NCBI RefSeq assembly: GCF_030052815.1
Contig: NC_079498.1
Coordinates: 84,182,992-84,246,991, forward strand
Direction of reading: 5' to 3'
DNA from: Hevea brasiliensis
Taxonomy: Eukaryota > Streptophyta > Magnoliopsida > Malpighiales > Euphorbiaceae
Length of the DNA: 64,000 bases
Below the pieces are notes generated by a model. It did no database searches and was not told where the DNA came from. It was given only the letters and a program-made list of their open reading frames with translations. Both the position numbers and the translations under genes were made by a program. This document shows positions 24,623 to 37,123 of this stretch, piece by piece (position 1 is the stretch's first letter; each line of letters begins with the position of its first letter).

Positions 24623-27600
24623 TGTAACACCCCTCACCCGTCTACAATATAGCCGAGCAAGGCATGCTACACGGCGTGCCGGAACACCTAGTCTGTGATT
24701 ATCTCATTTCTTGAACTCAATTTGATTTTAAGAAGTCATTTGTGTAATATTCATATCATGTTGATACTATTGTCATACTTTGTTCAAATCAGTGTTTCAA
24801 GACTAGTAATAAAAATTTGGCAAAGTGCCGTCTATATTTAGGACAAACTGTCTTTCCAAACCTGTTGAAAACAGTTTAATTTTATGATATCAAAATCTCA
24901 AATATTTCACAGTCTCTATTTCTCAGTAAAGTCAATAGACTTTTACAGTCATTAAACAGTTCCATAATACAGTCCATAATAATTTAAATATATACAGAAA
25001 ATCTCCATGTTATTTAATATGTACAAAATATTACAAACTTTAGAACTTTCATAACATTATAAAATACAGGGCTGAATTTCAAATATACAACAAAAGTACA
25101 AAATACAAGATATCCTAAGTCCTACCATGTATGCAATGCAGTGCAGATGACTCCGGACTCCTGTGCAGATCTGATGTCTCACCCGGTTGTAGGTCTGCTG
25201 GGCTCCCTAGCGGTGTCTCCAATACCTACGCGTTACAAAAGCAACGCGCTAAGCAATTTTGATTAGTGGTGCCAAATATAAAGACATATACACTAAAATA
25301 AAGTAAATAAAGTATTTACAAATTTTTGGTGGTGCTGTATGTCAGTAGACTGGATTTAGCTATTTGAATTTAATTGTACTTGAATTACTGCCCATGTAGC
25401 CTATATACTGACCAGACTGGATAAACGGATATACTGGCACTGGGTACCTAGTACCTCGGGCTGTCACACCATCGGTCACAAAGTGTCTCCCGGTGTGCAA
25501 ATAGCGTGGGTAAAAAGCCATATAGTCAATCTGGCAATAAGCCAAGAATAAATACACAATATGTATAGCCGTAGGCTATTAAAGTCACAGTGCGGCATAA
25601 CAAGCCGTAAAAACACAATATGGCATGAAGCCATTTACAGAACAGCTGTCAGAATCCTATTGGCATGCCAACCTATCCATACTAGTCAACTAGGCAAACT
25701 AGGGCACATTATAATTTAATTGTTTAATTCTTCAATCTTTGGAGTTTGCTAACTATTATATAATTCACAAGTCAATGCATATGTTGACCTTTTTAGGTAA
25801 TATGGACAAGTTGTTTCTAGCATCAATATGTCACAATTTATCTCTCAATATGCTGCCAATATAGTCCAATTTACCATTTTTACAAGTTGGCATTCATTGC
25901 CAAAATGCTTCAAGCATCATTGTATGCAAAATGTCAATTTCTCACTTTCTGTGTGCTAGATTGGTCTAGCTTAAAGTCCTATTTCCCTTGGTTTTTAGCT
26001 TCTGGTCAAAGAAGCAAAATTGTAGCTCTATGTATTATTGCACGCGGGGCAAAATTTCAGGTCATTCCGAGTCGTGTAGACCAAGATATGGTCAATTTGC
26101 TAAAGCTGGACAGATTGCACTTTTAGTGCATAATTTGGTCAATTTTTAGGTCACTTTTGGTTCGGCAGTTTTTGTGCCCGAACTTGTGCAAGCCATTTGA
26201 CTTGGTTCTGGCCATTTCTGGGCTTTGGTGTCTTCATAAGACTTGTAGATATAGGTCTTAACTATTCATGGTCAAAATTTCAGGTCATTTGGACCTGTTT
26301 TGAGTGAGTTATGGCCTAAACACTAACTGCTGCCCAAATGGTCAGTTTTCAGGCCCAAATGGTCATTCACTTCCACCAAAATTCAACATACTTCAATGTT
26401 AATATTACACATACACTTCAACATATTCATACTTCAACATCACTTACACTTGCTGCCCACAAATTGACATTAACATATATCATTAATAACCATATATTCA
26501 CACACAAATTCATGCTATTAGGGGCTGCCAAACATGGCAGTTTGCTCAAGACTTCAAAGTTCTATTTCACACGTTTAATCTAAATACTACATGTACATAC
26601 TTGTGCACAAACTTACTCTAACTTTCATTTGAATCAATCAACCTTCATTTTCATTCATTAGAAGTAAAAATAACTCAAGCTCAATAAGGGTTCATGGCTA
26701 CCAAAAATGGATAAATTCATTTCTCACTATTTCTTTCATTTCCCTTCACCAAAACACTCACCTCAACCTAAACACAAGCTTTACCAAAGCAAGGGAGGGA
26801 TTTTGGACACTTACAACTTTTGATGCTTATCAAAACTTCACCAAATCTGGTTTTTCTTGTTGCCAATATCTTCCCCAAGGTGAATAGGCAAGCTTTAATG
26901 AAGGAAGCAAGTGAAAATGAGGGCTTGATCAATGGTGCATGTTGATGGAGGAAGTTTGGCCATGGTGGACTTCCATGGAGGTTTTGTTTCGGCTGGTTTG
27001 TGTTTTGGTGAAGAAGAAGTGGTTTCTGCCCACTAATGTCTTAGATAATGTCCCAAGGATTGAGTTAGTGGAGCACTAACTCTAAACTAATTGTTTAATT
27101 AGTTAAACTTTCATTATTTGCACCTTTAGCTCAATTATTTCACTATTTACATAATGTGTCACCATTTAATTTTTCATGACATTTATAAAGTGTAATATCA
27201 TTTATTTTTAATGGACATTTAGGTCAAAAGCCAACTCTAGGTGTCAATTGACCAAAATACCCCACTTCGGGTTACATTCCCGATTTTTCGATAACACCGA
27301 TTTTTGTCTGTTTCTCGATTTTTCATTTTTCTTTGTACTAATTTATTAATTTTTCTTTGAAATTTCTAGTGTCAATTATATTTCAATAAACCTTTATCTA
27401 TGTCTCAAAATTAAATTCAGAGGGTTCCCCGCGGTCCTGGGGTCGGCAACGGCCTTCCCGGTGCAGTTACCCATCGCTACGGTGTCGGCTCGTTTAACTT
27501 AGCTTCATTTTCTCTCTTTCATTTTTGTTTGATTTTTCTTGTATTTTCTTTTTATTTATTTCATCATTATATGTCTGTTCACTATCACCGAAGTGTAGTT

Positions 27601-27682
27601 CCAGACATACTGACTTGCCTGGACTGTTATTTGACTACTGGAGCAATTGAACGTACAGAACACGTACAACGGGGATGTTACA
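24623..27682 (-). repeat. 5' LTR of the Tekay element
   Basis: Bounded by TGTAACACCCC (24623, plus) and GGGGATGTTACA (27682, plus), i.e. TG...CA in both readings. It is 3,060 bp long and lacks about 330 bp found in the 3' LTR (the gap lies near 26354-26369). It retains the terminal 116 bp that the 3' LTR has lost. The tandem stem-loop is at 25229-25266, with one mismatch (at 25262) relative to its partner. Confidence 0.95.
25229..25266 (-). other. Tandem stem-loop in the Tekay 5' LTR
   Basis: Counterpart of 17030-17067. The CGCGTT/AACGCG stem is unchanged. In the CTAAGCAA stem one arm reads TTGATTAG instead of TTGCTTAG, giving one mismatch. It lies about 610-640 nt from the sense 3' end of the LTR. 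Confidence 0.65.
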
Positions 27683-28930
27683 ACCATGGTCTATGAGATA
27701 CCTAAAATGATTTAGAGAAATCATTTACGGTAAGAAAGAGTTTTAATGATATTAAGAGATAATATCATTTCTCATTGCTAATAAGTAATGAACCTAGTGA
27801 GTCACACATCTACACAAGTTAATCACCAAGTAAAATTTGATTTAATTGATTAATTAAAGAGTTTAATTAATTAATTAAATAGGTTTGGTTTGCAATAAGA
27901 TTGCAAAGTCCTTAGCATGACTTGAAACCAAAACTAGGTTATTGGATGTATAGCATAAATTAAATTTATATTTAATTGTTTAAATATGAATTTAATTATA
28001 AGAAATTAATTAATGAAGATTAATTAATCAATTAATTTATATTTGATATAAATTAATTTGAAGAGGAGAAATTATAATTTTGGGTTGAGAACTCAAATTA
28101 AAAAGTAAGAGTAAATTAGTCTTTTCACATGGTGACATGGGGCATCATGAGATGGTGACACATGGCACCATGCAAGCTTGCCACTTGTCTTTCCATGATG
28201 GAAGACCACTTTTTGTGATTTAATTGGAGCTTTACACTTGGCTTCATGAGATTAAGTCAAACAAAAGTAAGATGGGATCTTGTAGTGATATGTGACAAGG
28301 AGTAAGTGAGAGTTGACTTTAGTATAAAAGCCAAAAGGAAGAAAGAGAATTTAATTTTTCTTCTTCCTCTCATTTGGACAGCAACCTTTGGAGCTTCTTC
28401 TCCTCTCTTCATTTCTCACTTAATTAAAAAAGAAAGCATTTGTTTCCATTGAATTAAAATTGCTAGAAAAAGTTTCTAGTATCCTATACACCCATACACC
28501 CTCACTAAAGCATAAAACCCCATCTTCAAGTGATTGGCAAGCCTTGAGAAGCAAAGTTTGGGGCTGCCATTGCTACCATTGGTGAGCTTGTGGTGGACAA
28601 GCTAGAGGGACTACAATTGGAGTGCTAAAGGCATCCTAAGGAAGGGAGATTGATCAGATGTGCACCTTGGAGGTTAGTACTCAAAATCCTTCTTTTAATT
28701 ATGGTTTAATAAATTAAATTCCTAAAGTTCAATTCTTGATGGCAAATGAAAGTTTAATGCATGCTAAAATGTGTTTTGGTATGCATTTGGGCATTAGAAA
28801 TTGATTAGGCACATAACTCATCAAGCATGATAAATGTAACCCTAAATTAATTTTTGAAATTCAAGATTCTAATACCCTAAATTCCATGCTTCCTAGCTTT
28901 CAGTAAAAGCACGATTGAAAGAGGAGTTCA
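27683..28930. other. LTR-like noncoding repeat, unclassified
   Basis: No coding frame is supported. A TATA-like AGTATAAAAGCC near 28322 is followed by a pyrimidine-rich, 5'-UTR-like leader (28355-28430), an arrangement typical of retrotransposon LTRs or gene promoters. No partner copy or clear terminus was found in this window, so classification remains open. Confidence 0.35.
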
Positions 28931-30612
28931 ATTTGAATGGTAAAGTGTGATCATGGCACTTTGATGGCACTTAAATTTAGGGAAGAATAGTCTAAAAAAT
29001 GTAGAGAATGGTTGTCATGACTCATCAAGGGAAGGGCAAGAAACTTCCCTAATAACAAGTTGTTGATAGTGTTAAAGTGCTAAAATCATCTTAAACACCC
29101 AAATTTAAGCTTTAAATTACTAGATTTAAAAGAAATCCATTACAATCAAATCCATTTTGTAGTGAATGTGGAAGCATATAGCTTATAAATAAATAAAGCA
29201 AATAAATAAAATAATATTTTAGGTGGTTTACCCTTTTAATATAGGATTACATTCACAAATATGTCATCTTATACTATTAATTAAATAATAAATATATCAA
29301 TTAGATCTAAGCTTCACTCACTATCCATCAACTCATGTTACAACCAAGATATTATATTCTAGATTAAACCATTATTGAAAGTAAATATATTAGTTTGTCT
29401 CTCTCATTCTCTTATAGACATAACTAATATAATTACTACATTAAATTTATAATACACTGTGAACCTATGAGCTACAATAGACAAAAATTCATTCCTTTTG
29501 GAATTTTGTGCCTTTTTCATACATAAGGTGAAAGTCAAATAACCTCTCCTACAATGCTCTTTTTTATAGTATTAGTCCCTTCCATCCTAATCTCAATAAG
29601 AATCCCACTTAAACATAACTAACACTATAATAGGAGTTATACTTTATATAGGAAATAATCCTCCATTTAAGAATATTTCTCCCATTCAAACTAGGAAAAT
29701 GTTCTTTCCATTTTCAAATTCCATTAGAAATTCTAAGTTGTCACACCGTAACAAGTCTCCATGTTGACTTAAAATTTGTAATACCCCTCACCTAGCTTAG
29801 CCAGAATATGTGCTTGGGAAAACAAAATATTCTCGAGGTCTCGGGTAATAAAAGGCCCTAGTAAATTAGGTTTTAGAAGAGAGAGTGTTTGAAATGAGAG
29901 ATTTAATTACTAATTCCTGCAAAGAGACCTTAATTATTGTGTTAGTCCCTTCTATGCTAATCTTAATAGGAATCCACTCAAATAAGAATAACATTATAAT
30001 AGGAAGTTTTAATTTATATAGGAAATAATCCTCCATACAATTGAGAAATATTTATCACATTCAAATTAGGAAAAGGTTCTTTCCAAGTACCACTAGAAAT
30101 TTGAATTACATATTTCTCCATTGGAGGCAACCAAAGTGAAACTCTTGCATTGCAACACTATTCAAGATTTTTGCCAAAAAATAAATTAGTTGCTAAAAAA
30201 ACTAAAATTGACGAAATAAGGTAAAAGAGAGTATAATGTGATTAAATAGACGAACAATGAATTTTAAATGACAAATTAAAAAGTGACAAATAGAATTGGT
30301 TGGGCAAGTTTGGGATCAAGTCATCTTAATTAATTAATTTATTTATTTATTTTGCGGGTTTGGGTTAAGTTTTTAAAGTTGTAGATTAATTTGGATTACT
30401 TATAAGGTTTTTGCACATAAAAAGAAATAAATAAATTTATGGGTTGTGGATCTCTTAGGTTAAAATATTAATTTTCTTTATAAAAATTATTTTTAAAATT
30501 AATTTTATTCATTTAATTTTCAAATTAAATTCAGATTGATTGAGTCAAGCCCAAATAAATTATATATAAACTGAGTCAATCAAACTCTTAAAGCTTGCTA
30601 AGCATTGATTGA
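28931..30612. other. AT-rich noncoding DNA with repeat fragments
   Basis: No gene is supported. A direct duplication lies at 29565-30110. Between its copies, TGTAATACCCCTCACCTAGC at 29777 resembles the start of gypsy LTRs (TGTAACACCCC), suggesting a small LTR fragment. Confidence 0.4.
29565..30110. repeat. Imperfect direct duplication, about 170 bp
   Basis: 29565-29735 and 29935-30110 share blocks such as TATATAGGAAATAATCCTCC and GTTCTTTCCA in the same order and strand. About 200 bp with an LTR-start-like phrase lies between them. Confidence 0.7.
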
Positions 30613-30621
30613 TAAATTAGA

Positions 30622-30815
30622 GGGAAAATGGAAAAAAAAAATCCCAATCTTTCGCCTTTTTACAATTCTATCCATGCTTTTTTTTTTATATCAATTTCAC
30701 CCTGACTTATGGACCTCAATTTAATTGTACCTTATCGTCTAATTAAACTGTTAAAGTCATCCATCCTAATCAACCTTTGTTCGATCTAATAAGCCTTAAT
30801 CTCTAAAAATAAACA
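30622..30815 (+). repeat. Left terminal inverted repeat of the MULE
   Basis: Reads GGGAAAATGG, an A-run, then ATCCCAATCTTTCGCC, a T-rich stretch, ATATCAATTTCACCCTGAC, and a GTCTAATTAAACTGTTAA block. All have counterparts in the same order on the minus strand of 39951-40159. Confidence 0.9.
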
Positions 30816-30897
30816 CTAATCCTAAAAGCCCCCAATTATTTGAATCCCTAAATTCTCAAAAAAAAAAAAAAAAAATATAAGGAACCATCCAAAATCA

Positions 30898-31530
30898 ATG
30901 TCTGCCATTTCATTGGGTCATTATTCTTCTTCTTCTTCTTCTTCATCCTCTTGTTCTTGCTTTAACTCATACCCATCACAATGATGTTAACCATATCTTT
31001 ATTCGATGATTCTCCTGCATGCAACCAAGAAGAGAGCTTTGAATCTATAATGTTGTACAGACATGGTGTAAGAGCAGTGATGTACACCTTGTGGAATGTG
31101 GGTAATCCTAGATGTAGATTCCATCGATGTAGAGTGATGGAGGTAAAATAATATATTATGGTTTATGATTTTGTGTTGATCTTTGGAAGATTTTTGAACT
31201 TTTTTCTTGAAGAGTTAGTTATGATTTGTGCCATTCGAATGTAAGAGAGTGATTACTCCTTCTTCCAGTTGTATGATCCATCATGCATAAGTCATGAGAG
31301 GGAGGTTTTGACGTCTTAGTTAGGCAAAGAAAAATGATGAAATATAAAGTGAAGATTTTTGAAGAGATGGGCAATGCAATGGCTCATAACATGGGAAGCT
31401 TTAGCATAAAATTGAAGAAAGTGACACAATGAAATCTGAGTTATGTGATACGGTCAGAGAATTGAACAAGTGCAATAAGAAGTTGAAGATGGAGATTGTT
31501 AGATTGAAGAGAGAGTTATGGAAGCAATGA
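30898..31530 (+). pseudogene. GRF-type zinc-finger protein relic carried by the MULE
   Basis: From an ATG at 30898 there is a Ser-rich N-terminus (MSAISLGHYS then a run of Ser), then a frame change. Next comes a GRF-like finger, YRHGVRAVMYTLWNVGNP then RCRFHRCRVME, followed after an intron-like gap by DYSFFQLYDPSCISHEREV. A C-terminal helical segment, LNKCNKKLKMEIVRLKRELW, could form a coiled coil. This layout matches small plant GRF proteins of the At4g04775-like type. The first zinc-binding Cys is Tyr here, and stops and frame changes make it a pseudogene. It reads inward from the left TIR, toward the transposase. Confidence 0.7.
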
Positions 31531-32294
31531 ATGAAAATGAAGTGTGTAGTTGTTGTTCTAATGTTGGAAATTTTGTTCCTTATCCTATAATTATGCGGTA
31601 GAATAGTTTATGGAAATCATGTATTGAGGTTGGCATGACTTTGTGATAGGTTGTCACAATAATATGCCTCTTAAAATTGTATGTCAAATGATGCAATGTT
31701 AATGAATGGAAATATGTTGATTAAGTTTGGTCTATATTAGTTTGCAGTATCAATATTGAACTATTTACAACCAATATGCTAATTTACAGATATCCAAGCT
31801 ACCAAAATCATAAAATGCAAAAAGGACAATAATGCAATAACCTGCAATAACCAATATGCTCATATACATAACTGCATCTATTAAACTAAATAAGAGAAAA
31901 ATTAAGCCTTTTAATCACAAACCATTTCATTGCTGATCAATCATAAATACGTTCCATCATTCATGATAGCATAATGGTTGCTAATAAACCAAAAAGAACC
32001 CAAAATTTATCCCTTTACATTAAACCAGACTAATGCCAAAATACATAAAACCAGCAATAAGTCTGCTTCAAACACCTAAAATAAAATCCATTTATCACCA
32101 AAAAGTAATGCCCTTTACACTATATACCACTTACTATTCTAAAAACCAAAAAGTAACATTTATAACCATGTTCCATGTACAACATCAATTTGGTTTACTT
32201 GCATTCACTTGCTAAATTTTGATTGATTTTTTACTGTTATAAAATTGGCCTTTAGGAGTAATAGGGAACTCATCTCTAATTTCATCACCATGTC
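31531..32294. other. Intergenic part of the MULE between convergent genes
   Basis: AT-rich, with no coding frame that I can assign. It would hold the 3' ends of both MULE genes. Confidence 0.5.
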
Positions 32295-33743
32295 TTACAC
32301 TACAAGACCAATACCACCACTTGAACTCCTATAACCTTTGCAACCTCTTGACCCTCTACCTCTCTTTGACCTAATACCACCTCTTGCACTGCCACTTCCA
32401 GATGCATGACCAAAAGATCTAGCTTGTGTGAACTTTCTTATAGTAGATGTAGAAGATATTGACATGAATGTAATTATTAATCTCAGCATCAATATTGATT
32501 TAAATCATAAAAATTTAGTTGTTAACACCATGCATGCCCTAAAATACATGTTACTAGTTTCTTTAAATATTCTCACCCCATAACCTTGTCTCACCTGATT
32601 GCCAAACAACAATCATATATTACCTATATTTTTAACCAAAGATGCTCTAAAGTATAAGAGACTTTAGTATAAAAAAACAAACCTGCTCCCTCTCTTTAGT
32701 TGTTTTTGTTGCACTTTTAGTATTATTTTCATTTTTTTTGAGCTATTGACCTCTTCCTCTTTAAACCTTCAGTAAATATTTTTGGTATCGCTCCAAAATT
32801 GTCTTGCTTTGGAGGCACACCTCTTTTCCTTTGTACTCATAATGTAAATTCTTATAAATAAATAAAGCTGACATGAAATAAATTACATAAATATGAAATA
32901 GTAGGATAACAAGTGTTGATACCCTTGGATTAAGGCTCTCAAGTGCCTTAACAGCTGAATATGCCACATTTGCACAACTACTCTTGTTATGTCCATATGT
33001 ATTATAGTTGGTACATTTCATTTTCATACTTGTCCTTGGCAATATTGCAATTTTACCTTTCTTGCTTTCTTCTGATTCATGTGCATCCTTCTTCCTCACT
33101 TTCTTTGGCCTCCTAGGCATCTTTTGCACTGGTGGAGGCATAATGGGCCAATCCTCCACCACTAGCAAGGCATTTTTGTAAGTTTCATGATAAGTTTCTT
33201 TTGAATAAAATGGACCAACATAATTCATAAGGTCTTGTCTCATGTAATTTATACATGCACAAGCATGTTGACAAGGGATTCCTATTAAGTCCCACACTTT
33301 ATAAGTATAATTTTTTCCCACCCAAATCCATTTCAAATCTACCATCCTTAATTGACACCTCAAAAGTATCACCCACAGCAGGTTTCAAGATATAATCTTT
33401 AACTAAAACCTTTTTCACTAAAGTTGTTTCCTTATCCTAGTAATTATAACATCTTCCTTTTTCATCATATTCTTCAAATTGTTATGCATTCGTTCCATCA
33501 AAATACCCCTAATCATCTCAAGCATATTAATCAATGGCAAAGACCTAGTAACTCAACTATATTGGACTTTGTAAATGTGCCAATGTATGCGTTGTAGAAA
33601 AGTTTGGTTCTTTTGTTAGAAAATCTTCATAGGTAGTTGTAAACTCATCCTTCACATAATCCATTTTCTTCTTGAAGTTAGCTTAATAAGAGTAATAAGC
33701 TACATTTCATAAGAGTTTCCTATATTTCTCTCCTGTGTACACC
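32295..33743 (-). pseudogene. MULE transposase, C-terminal part (SWIM finger and zinc knuckle)
   Basis: Just inside the nested LTR, a frame with YTGEKYRKLLWNVAYY-type remnants continues the transposase exon, interrupted by stops. Then VWDLIGIPCQHACACINYMR (frame 32761-33372) is the SWIM zinc finger (CxH) found in MURA-type transposases. A basic stretch (RRPKKVRKK) and a knuckle-like KCTNYNTYGHNKSSC follow, with the second Cys changed to Tyr. A last piece (32295-32492) is Gly/Ser/Arg-rich (GSARGGIRSKRGRGSR), typical of the C-terminal tail. It belongs to the same gene as 37724-39577. Confidence 0.8.
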
Positions 33744-34383
33744 TTCTTTGTAACACCTCTATATTCGATAGTGCATTCTACTATTCCTGTGACCAGTGTC
33801 TGTTCGGACAGTTAGGATGCCTGAAATTATAATCAAAGGTTAGTAAGGAAACATGAAATGATGCAATACAATAGAGAAAAATACAAGAAAAATAAAGGAA
33901 AAATAATAGCAATGAAATGTGACTAAGTTAAACGAGCCGAACTCATAGTGATGGGTGACCGCACTGGGAAGTTACGGTGATGACCGTTGACTAGCTCTAG
34001 ACCGCGGGGAACCCAAGAAAAATTTTCGGGACATAATTAAAGGTCTATTGAGGTGTAATTGACATTGGAAATGTCAAAGAAAATTTAGTAAGTCAATATA
34101 AACAAAAATGAAAATTTATGGAATCGGCGGTACAAGGAGTAAATCGGTAGCACCGAAAAAGTTCGAATTTGACCTGAAGAGGGGCATTTTAGTCATTTGA
34201 CAACTAGAGTGGACTTTTGACCTAAATGTCCATTAAAAATAAGTAGCATTAAATTGTAAAAATTTAATGAAAATTGAAATTAAGTATAAAATATAATTTA
34301 AGGAAAAAGAGGGCATTAGTGCAATTATGGAGAATTTGAATTATTTAATTAATTCAATAAGTTTAGTGGAGAACTAAGTGGAC

Positions 34384-34390
34384 TATATAA
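34384..34390 (+). promoter_or_regulatory. TATA box of the solo LTR
   Basis: ACTATATAAGCC, about 635 bp into the LTR, followed 30-50 bp downstream by a pyrimidine-rich leader (CATCTTCTTCCC). This would place the U3/R boundary near 34415 and make R plus U5 about 3.3 kb. Confidence 0.55.
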
Positions 34391-37084
34391 GCCACATAAG
34401 GACCATAAAATCTGCATTAAAACTTCATCTTCTTCCCATTTTAAAACCTTGCCGAATTCAAGCTCTCCCATTATCCTCCATGGCTATCCCACATGTAAGC
34501 TTCCTCTCCTCCATGATCAAGTCATGATTCCTATAAGTGTTTTCATTAAAAGTGATGTACACATCTTGGACAGAATATTGGGAGCAAAAATAAGGAAGTT
34601 TTGTGTGGTTTTAGTCAAGCTCAAAAAAGGTTTGTGCTTAATTTCGCCATTTTCTTTCATTAGATCTTGTTTTGAGCTTTGGGTGAGTTGATTTATGAAG
34701 AAATTGAATAAATTAATGTATATTTGGTGAACCCCTCATTTTGGCAGCCATGAAACCTCACCATGAACAGCTTGTCCCTGCATGTAAATGGTTGTTTGGA
34801 TGTTGATATAAATGTTTAATTGTATTGAAGTTGAATTCCATGTGTAAAGTTTGATTTGTAAGCTTGAAAAGTGAAAATGGAAGTTGATCGGTTTGTGTAA
34901 ACTTGTGGCAGCCTCATGAAGAAAATTGAAGTGTTTAAGTTCATGAAATATTATTGAATTATGTTGCTTATGGTGGCAGCATGTGTATGTGAATAATTGT
35001 TTGGGTTTGGACATGTAAATGGGGTATGTTCATGTGGTTAAATTGTGTAAATGGACTTTGAAAAATTCTGAGTTATAATGTGTATGTTGAGAATGGTTAC
35101 AAGCTATCCAAAATGACCAAAATGTGTTGTTAAGTATGTTAATGGTGTGGTACAAACCAGAATTGGCATGAAAGAGTTAGCTTAGTAAGTATAGAATGTG
35201 TAATTGGTAAGTGTTGAATAATGTGTAACAGGGCAGTATACACTTTAGCTTAGAACCTTAAGTGTGTGACTCCAATTGGTATAAGACCAATTGGAAGTGA
35301 AACTAGGCACAAAATGTGCCAACTTTCATGAAGGAAGCTTACCTAAATTCTGCCTAGAAAGTGACTTGAAAAATGACAAAATCCGAATTAGTGACTTGAA
35401 AGCCTGAAAATTGACCATTTGGGCAGCAGTTAGTTTTTTGACCATAACTCACTCAAAACAGGTCCAATTGACCTGAAATTTTTACCATGAATAGTTTAGA
35501 CATAGATATACAACTCTTATGAAGACACCAAAGCCCATAAATGGCCAGAACCAAGCCAAATAGCTTGCATAAATTCGGGTATCAAAACTGACCGAACTAA
35601 AAGTGACCTAAAAATGACCTAAGCCTATTATTTTAGTGCATTATGTCCAGCTTTAGTAAATTGACCATATCTTGGTCTACACTACTCAGAATGACCTAAA
35701 ATTTTGCCCTGCGTGCAATAAGACATAGACCTACAAGTTTGTAGTTTGGACCGAAACCCGAAAACCTAGGGAACTAGGTCGTCCAGCTAGGTCAAAATAG
35801 TACACCGAAATCTGGTAAATTGCAATAAAATGCAATACACTTAGAAATGAAATTGGTAACATATACCAACACTAAAGGGCTACAAAATGTGACATATTGG
35901 TAACATTGGAATTGACTCACTTAGAGTGCATCAAGGGTCAACATTATAGGTTGACTAATGAAATGAATTGAAGAGAATAGTACAAGAAAATTTAGATATT
36001 GGATTTTATGGTTGGAAACAAATTCATTGAGTACTGAAACACTTTAAATTGTGTGTTTCAGTTGAAAAGGATATTGGGAAGCATAAGGAACATTGAGTCA
36101 AGGCTTAGGGGCGACTTAAATCAGGTTTGTGCACAACTAGTTTTTAACTGATTTTGTTCTGAATATTTCATATGATTAAATGACATATTTTTCTTATGTA
36201 TTATGTTTAACAAGCATTGGATTTAATTCAATGATTATTGAAATTGTTATAGTATGTATAAATTTAGCTTTGTGAAATGGTATTTCCACAAGTATTAAGC
36301 ATTGTTGTGGATTGAATAAATTAGTTTTGGAAAATTGTGATAGAACATGTTTTGAATTGTGATGGGCAATTTGCATGGAAAAATGCAAATTTATGATTTG
36401 AATTGTGATGAGCATAAAAATTATTAGATATTGAAATTGACTTTGAATCGAATTATATTGTGATTTATGCTCACTAAAAAGATTGTGATATTATTTTATT
36501 TCTCACAATAGATGCTTGACTAGGTTATTACCCGTCTCTCTCATTTGTTGAGTAGATAATGAAGTTAGTTGTGTTTTGATTATCATAGTACGTGCACAGG
36601 CTTAGATTCTCCTCTTATTAGAGGTTAGATCTAAGTTTTATGTTATGGCCCTTTCGGAAGATTCATTATTGTGATGTGTACTGTGCACGATGATTCGACC
36701 TCTCCGACCATAGGGAGTTAGAATCACCCCGAAGATGGCCCTTTCGGATTAGTCTTGCATAGTTAGTGAGATAAAGAATGGTTTTTGAGATAAAGAATGG
36801 TTTTTGAATAGTAAAGAATTTCGATTTCAAATGGGATTTATGTATAATTGATTTTATTGGAATTAATCTTTATTTCCAATAAATTGTTGTTATTACCTTA
36901 GATGGTTAGTTATGATTTGATAAATTGAATTTCGTGATCAAAGTCATTTTATACAAATGATTTATATTATTGGCAATGAATATTTTGAGTTTTGGAATTT
37001 GATGAGTATTCAGATTTCCAAATTATTTGCTGTAAATTTTGTCAATGTATATTGTACTATGTTTTAAATTATAGTTGTGCACCA

Positions 37085-37123
37085 CTGAGTTTACCACTCA
37101 GCGATAGCTTTTTATGCTATCGC
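37085..37123 (+). other. Tandem stem-loops in the solo LTR
   Basis: CTGAGT (37085-37090) pairs with ACTCAG (37096-37101). GCGATAGC (37101-37108) pairs with GCTATCGC (37116-37123) around a 7-nt loop. Both stems are perfect, and they share one G. They follow GTGCACCA and lie about 600 nt before the LTR 3' end. Confidence 0.75.

Larger units (their letters stand above)
16539..27682 (-). mobile_element. Ty3/gypsy LTR retrotransposon, Tekay-type chromovirus
   Basis: A nearly complete 11.1-kb element lies on the minus strand: 5' LTR 24623-27682, PBS 24606-24617, gag, protease, RT, RNase H, integrase, chromodomain, PPT 19814-19826 and 3' LTR 16539-19813. The two LTRs align with constant offsets (8199 before, 7869 after one 330-bp gap) and only scattered substitutions, so insertion was recent. 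The 3' LTR lacks its last roughly 116 bp and abuts a hAT fragment, so no target duplication can be tested. Several nonsense codons and a frame-disrupted stretch between protease and RT make it non-autonomous. Chromodomain placement and integrase sequence point to the Tekay clade. Confidence 0.93.
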
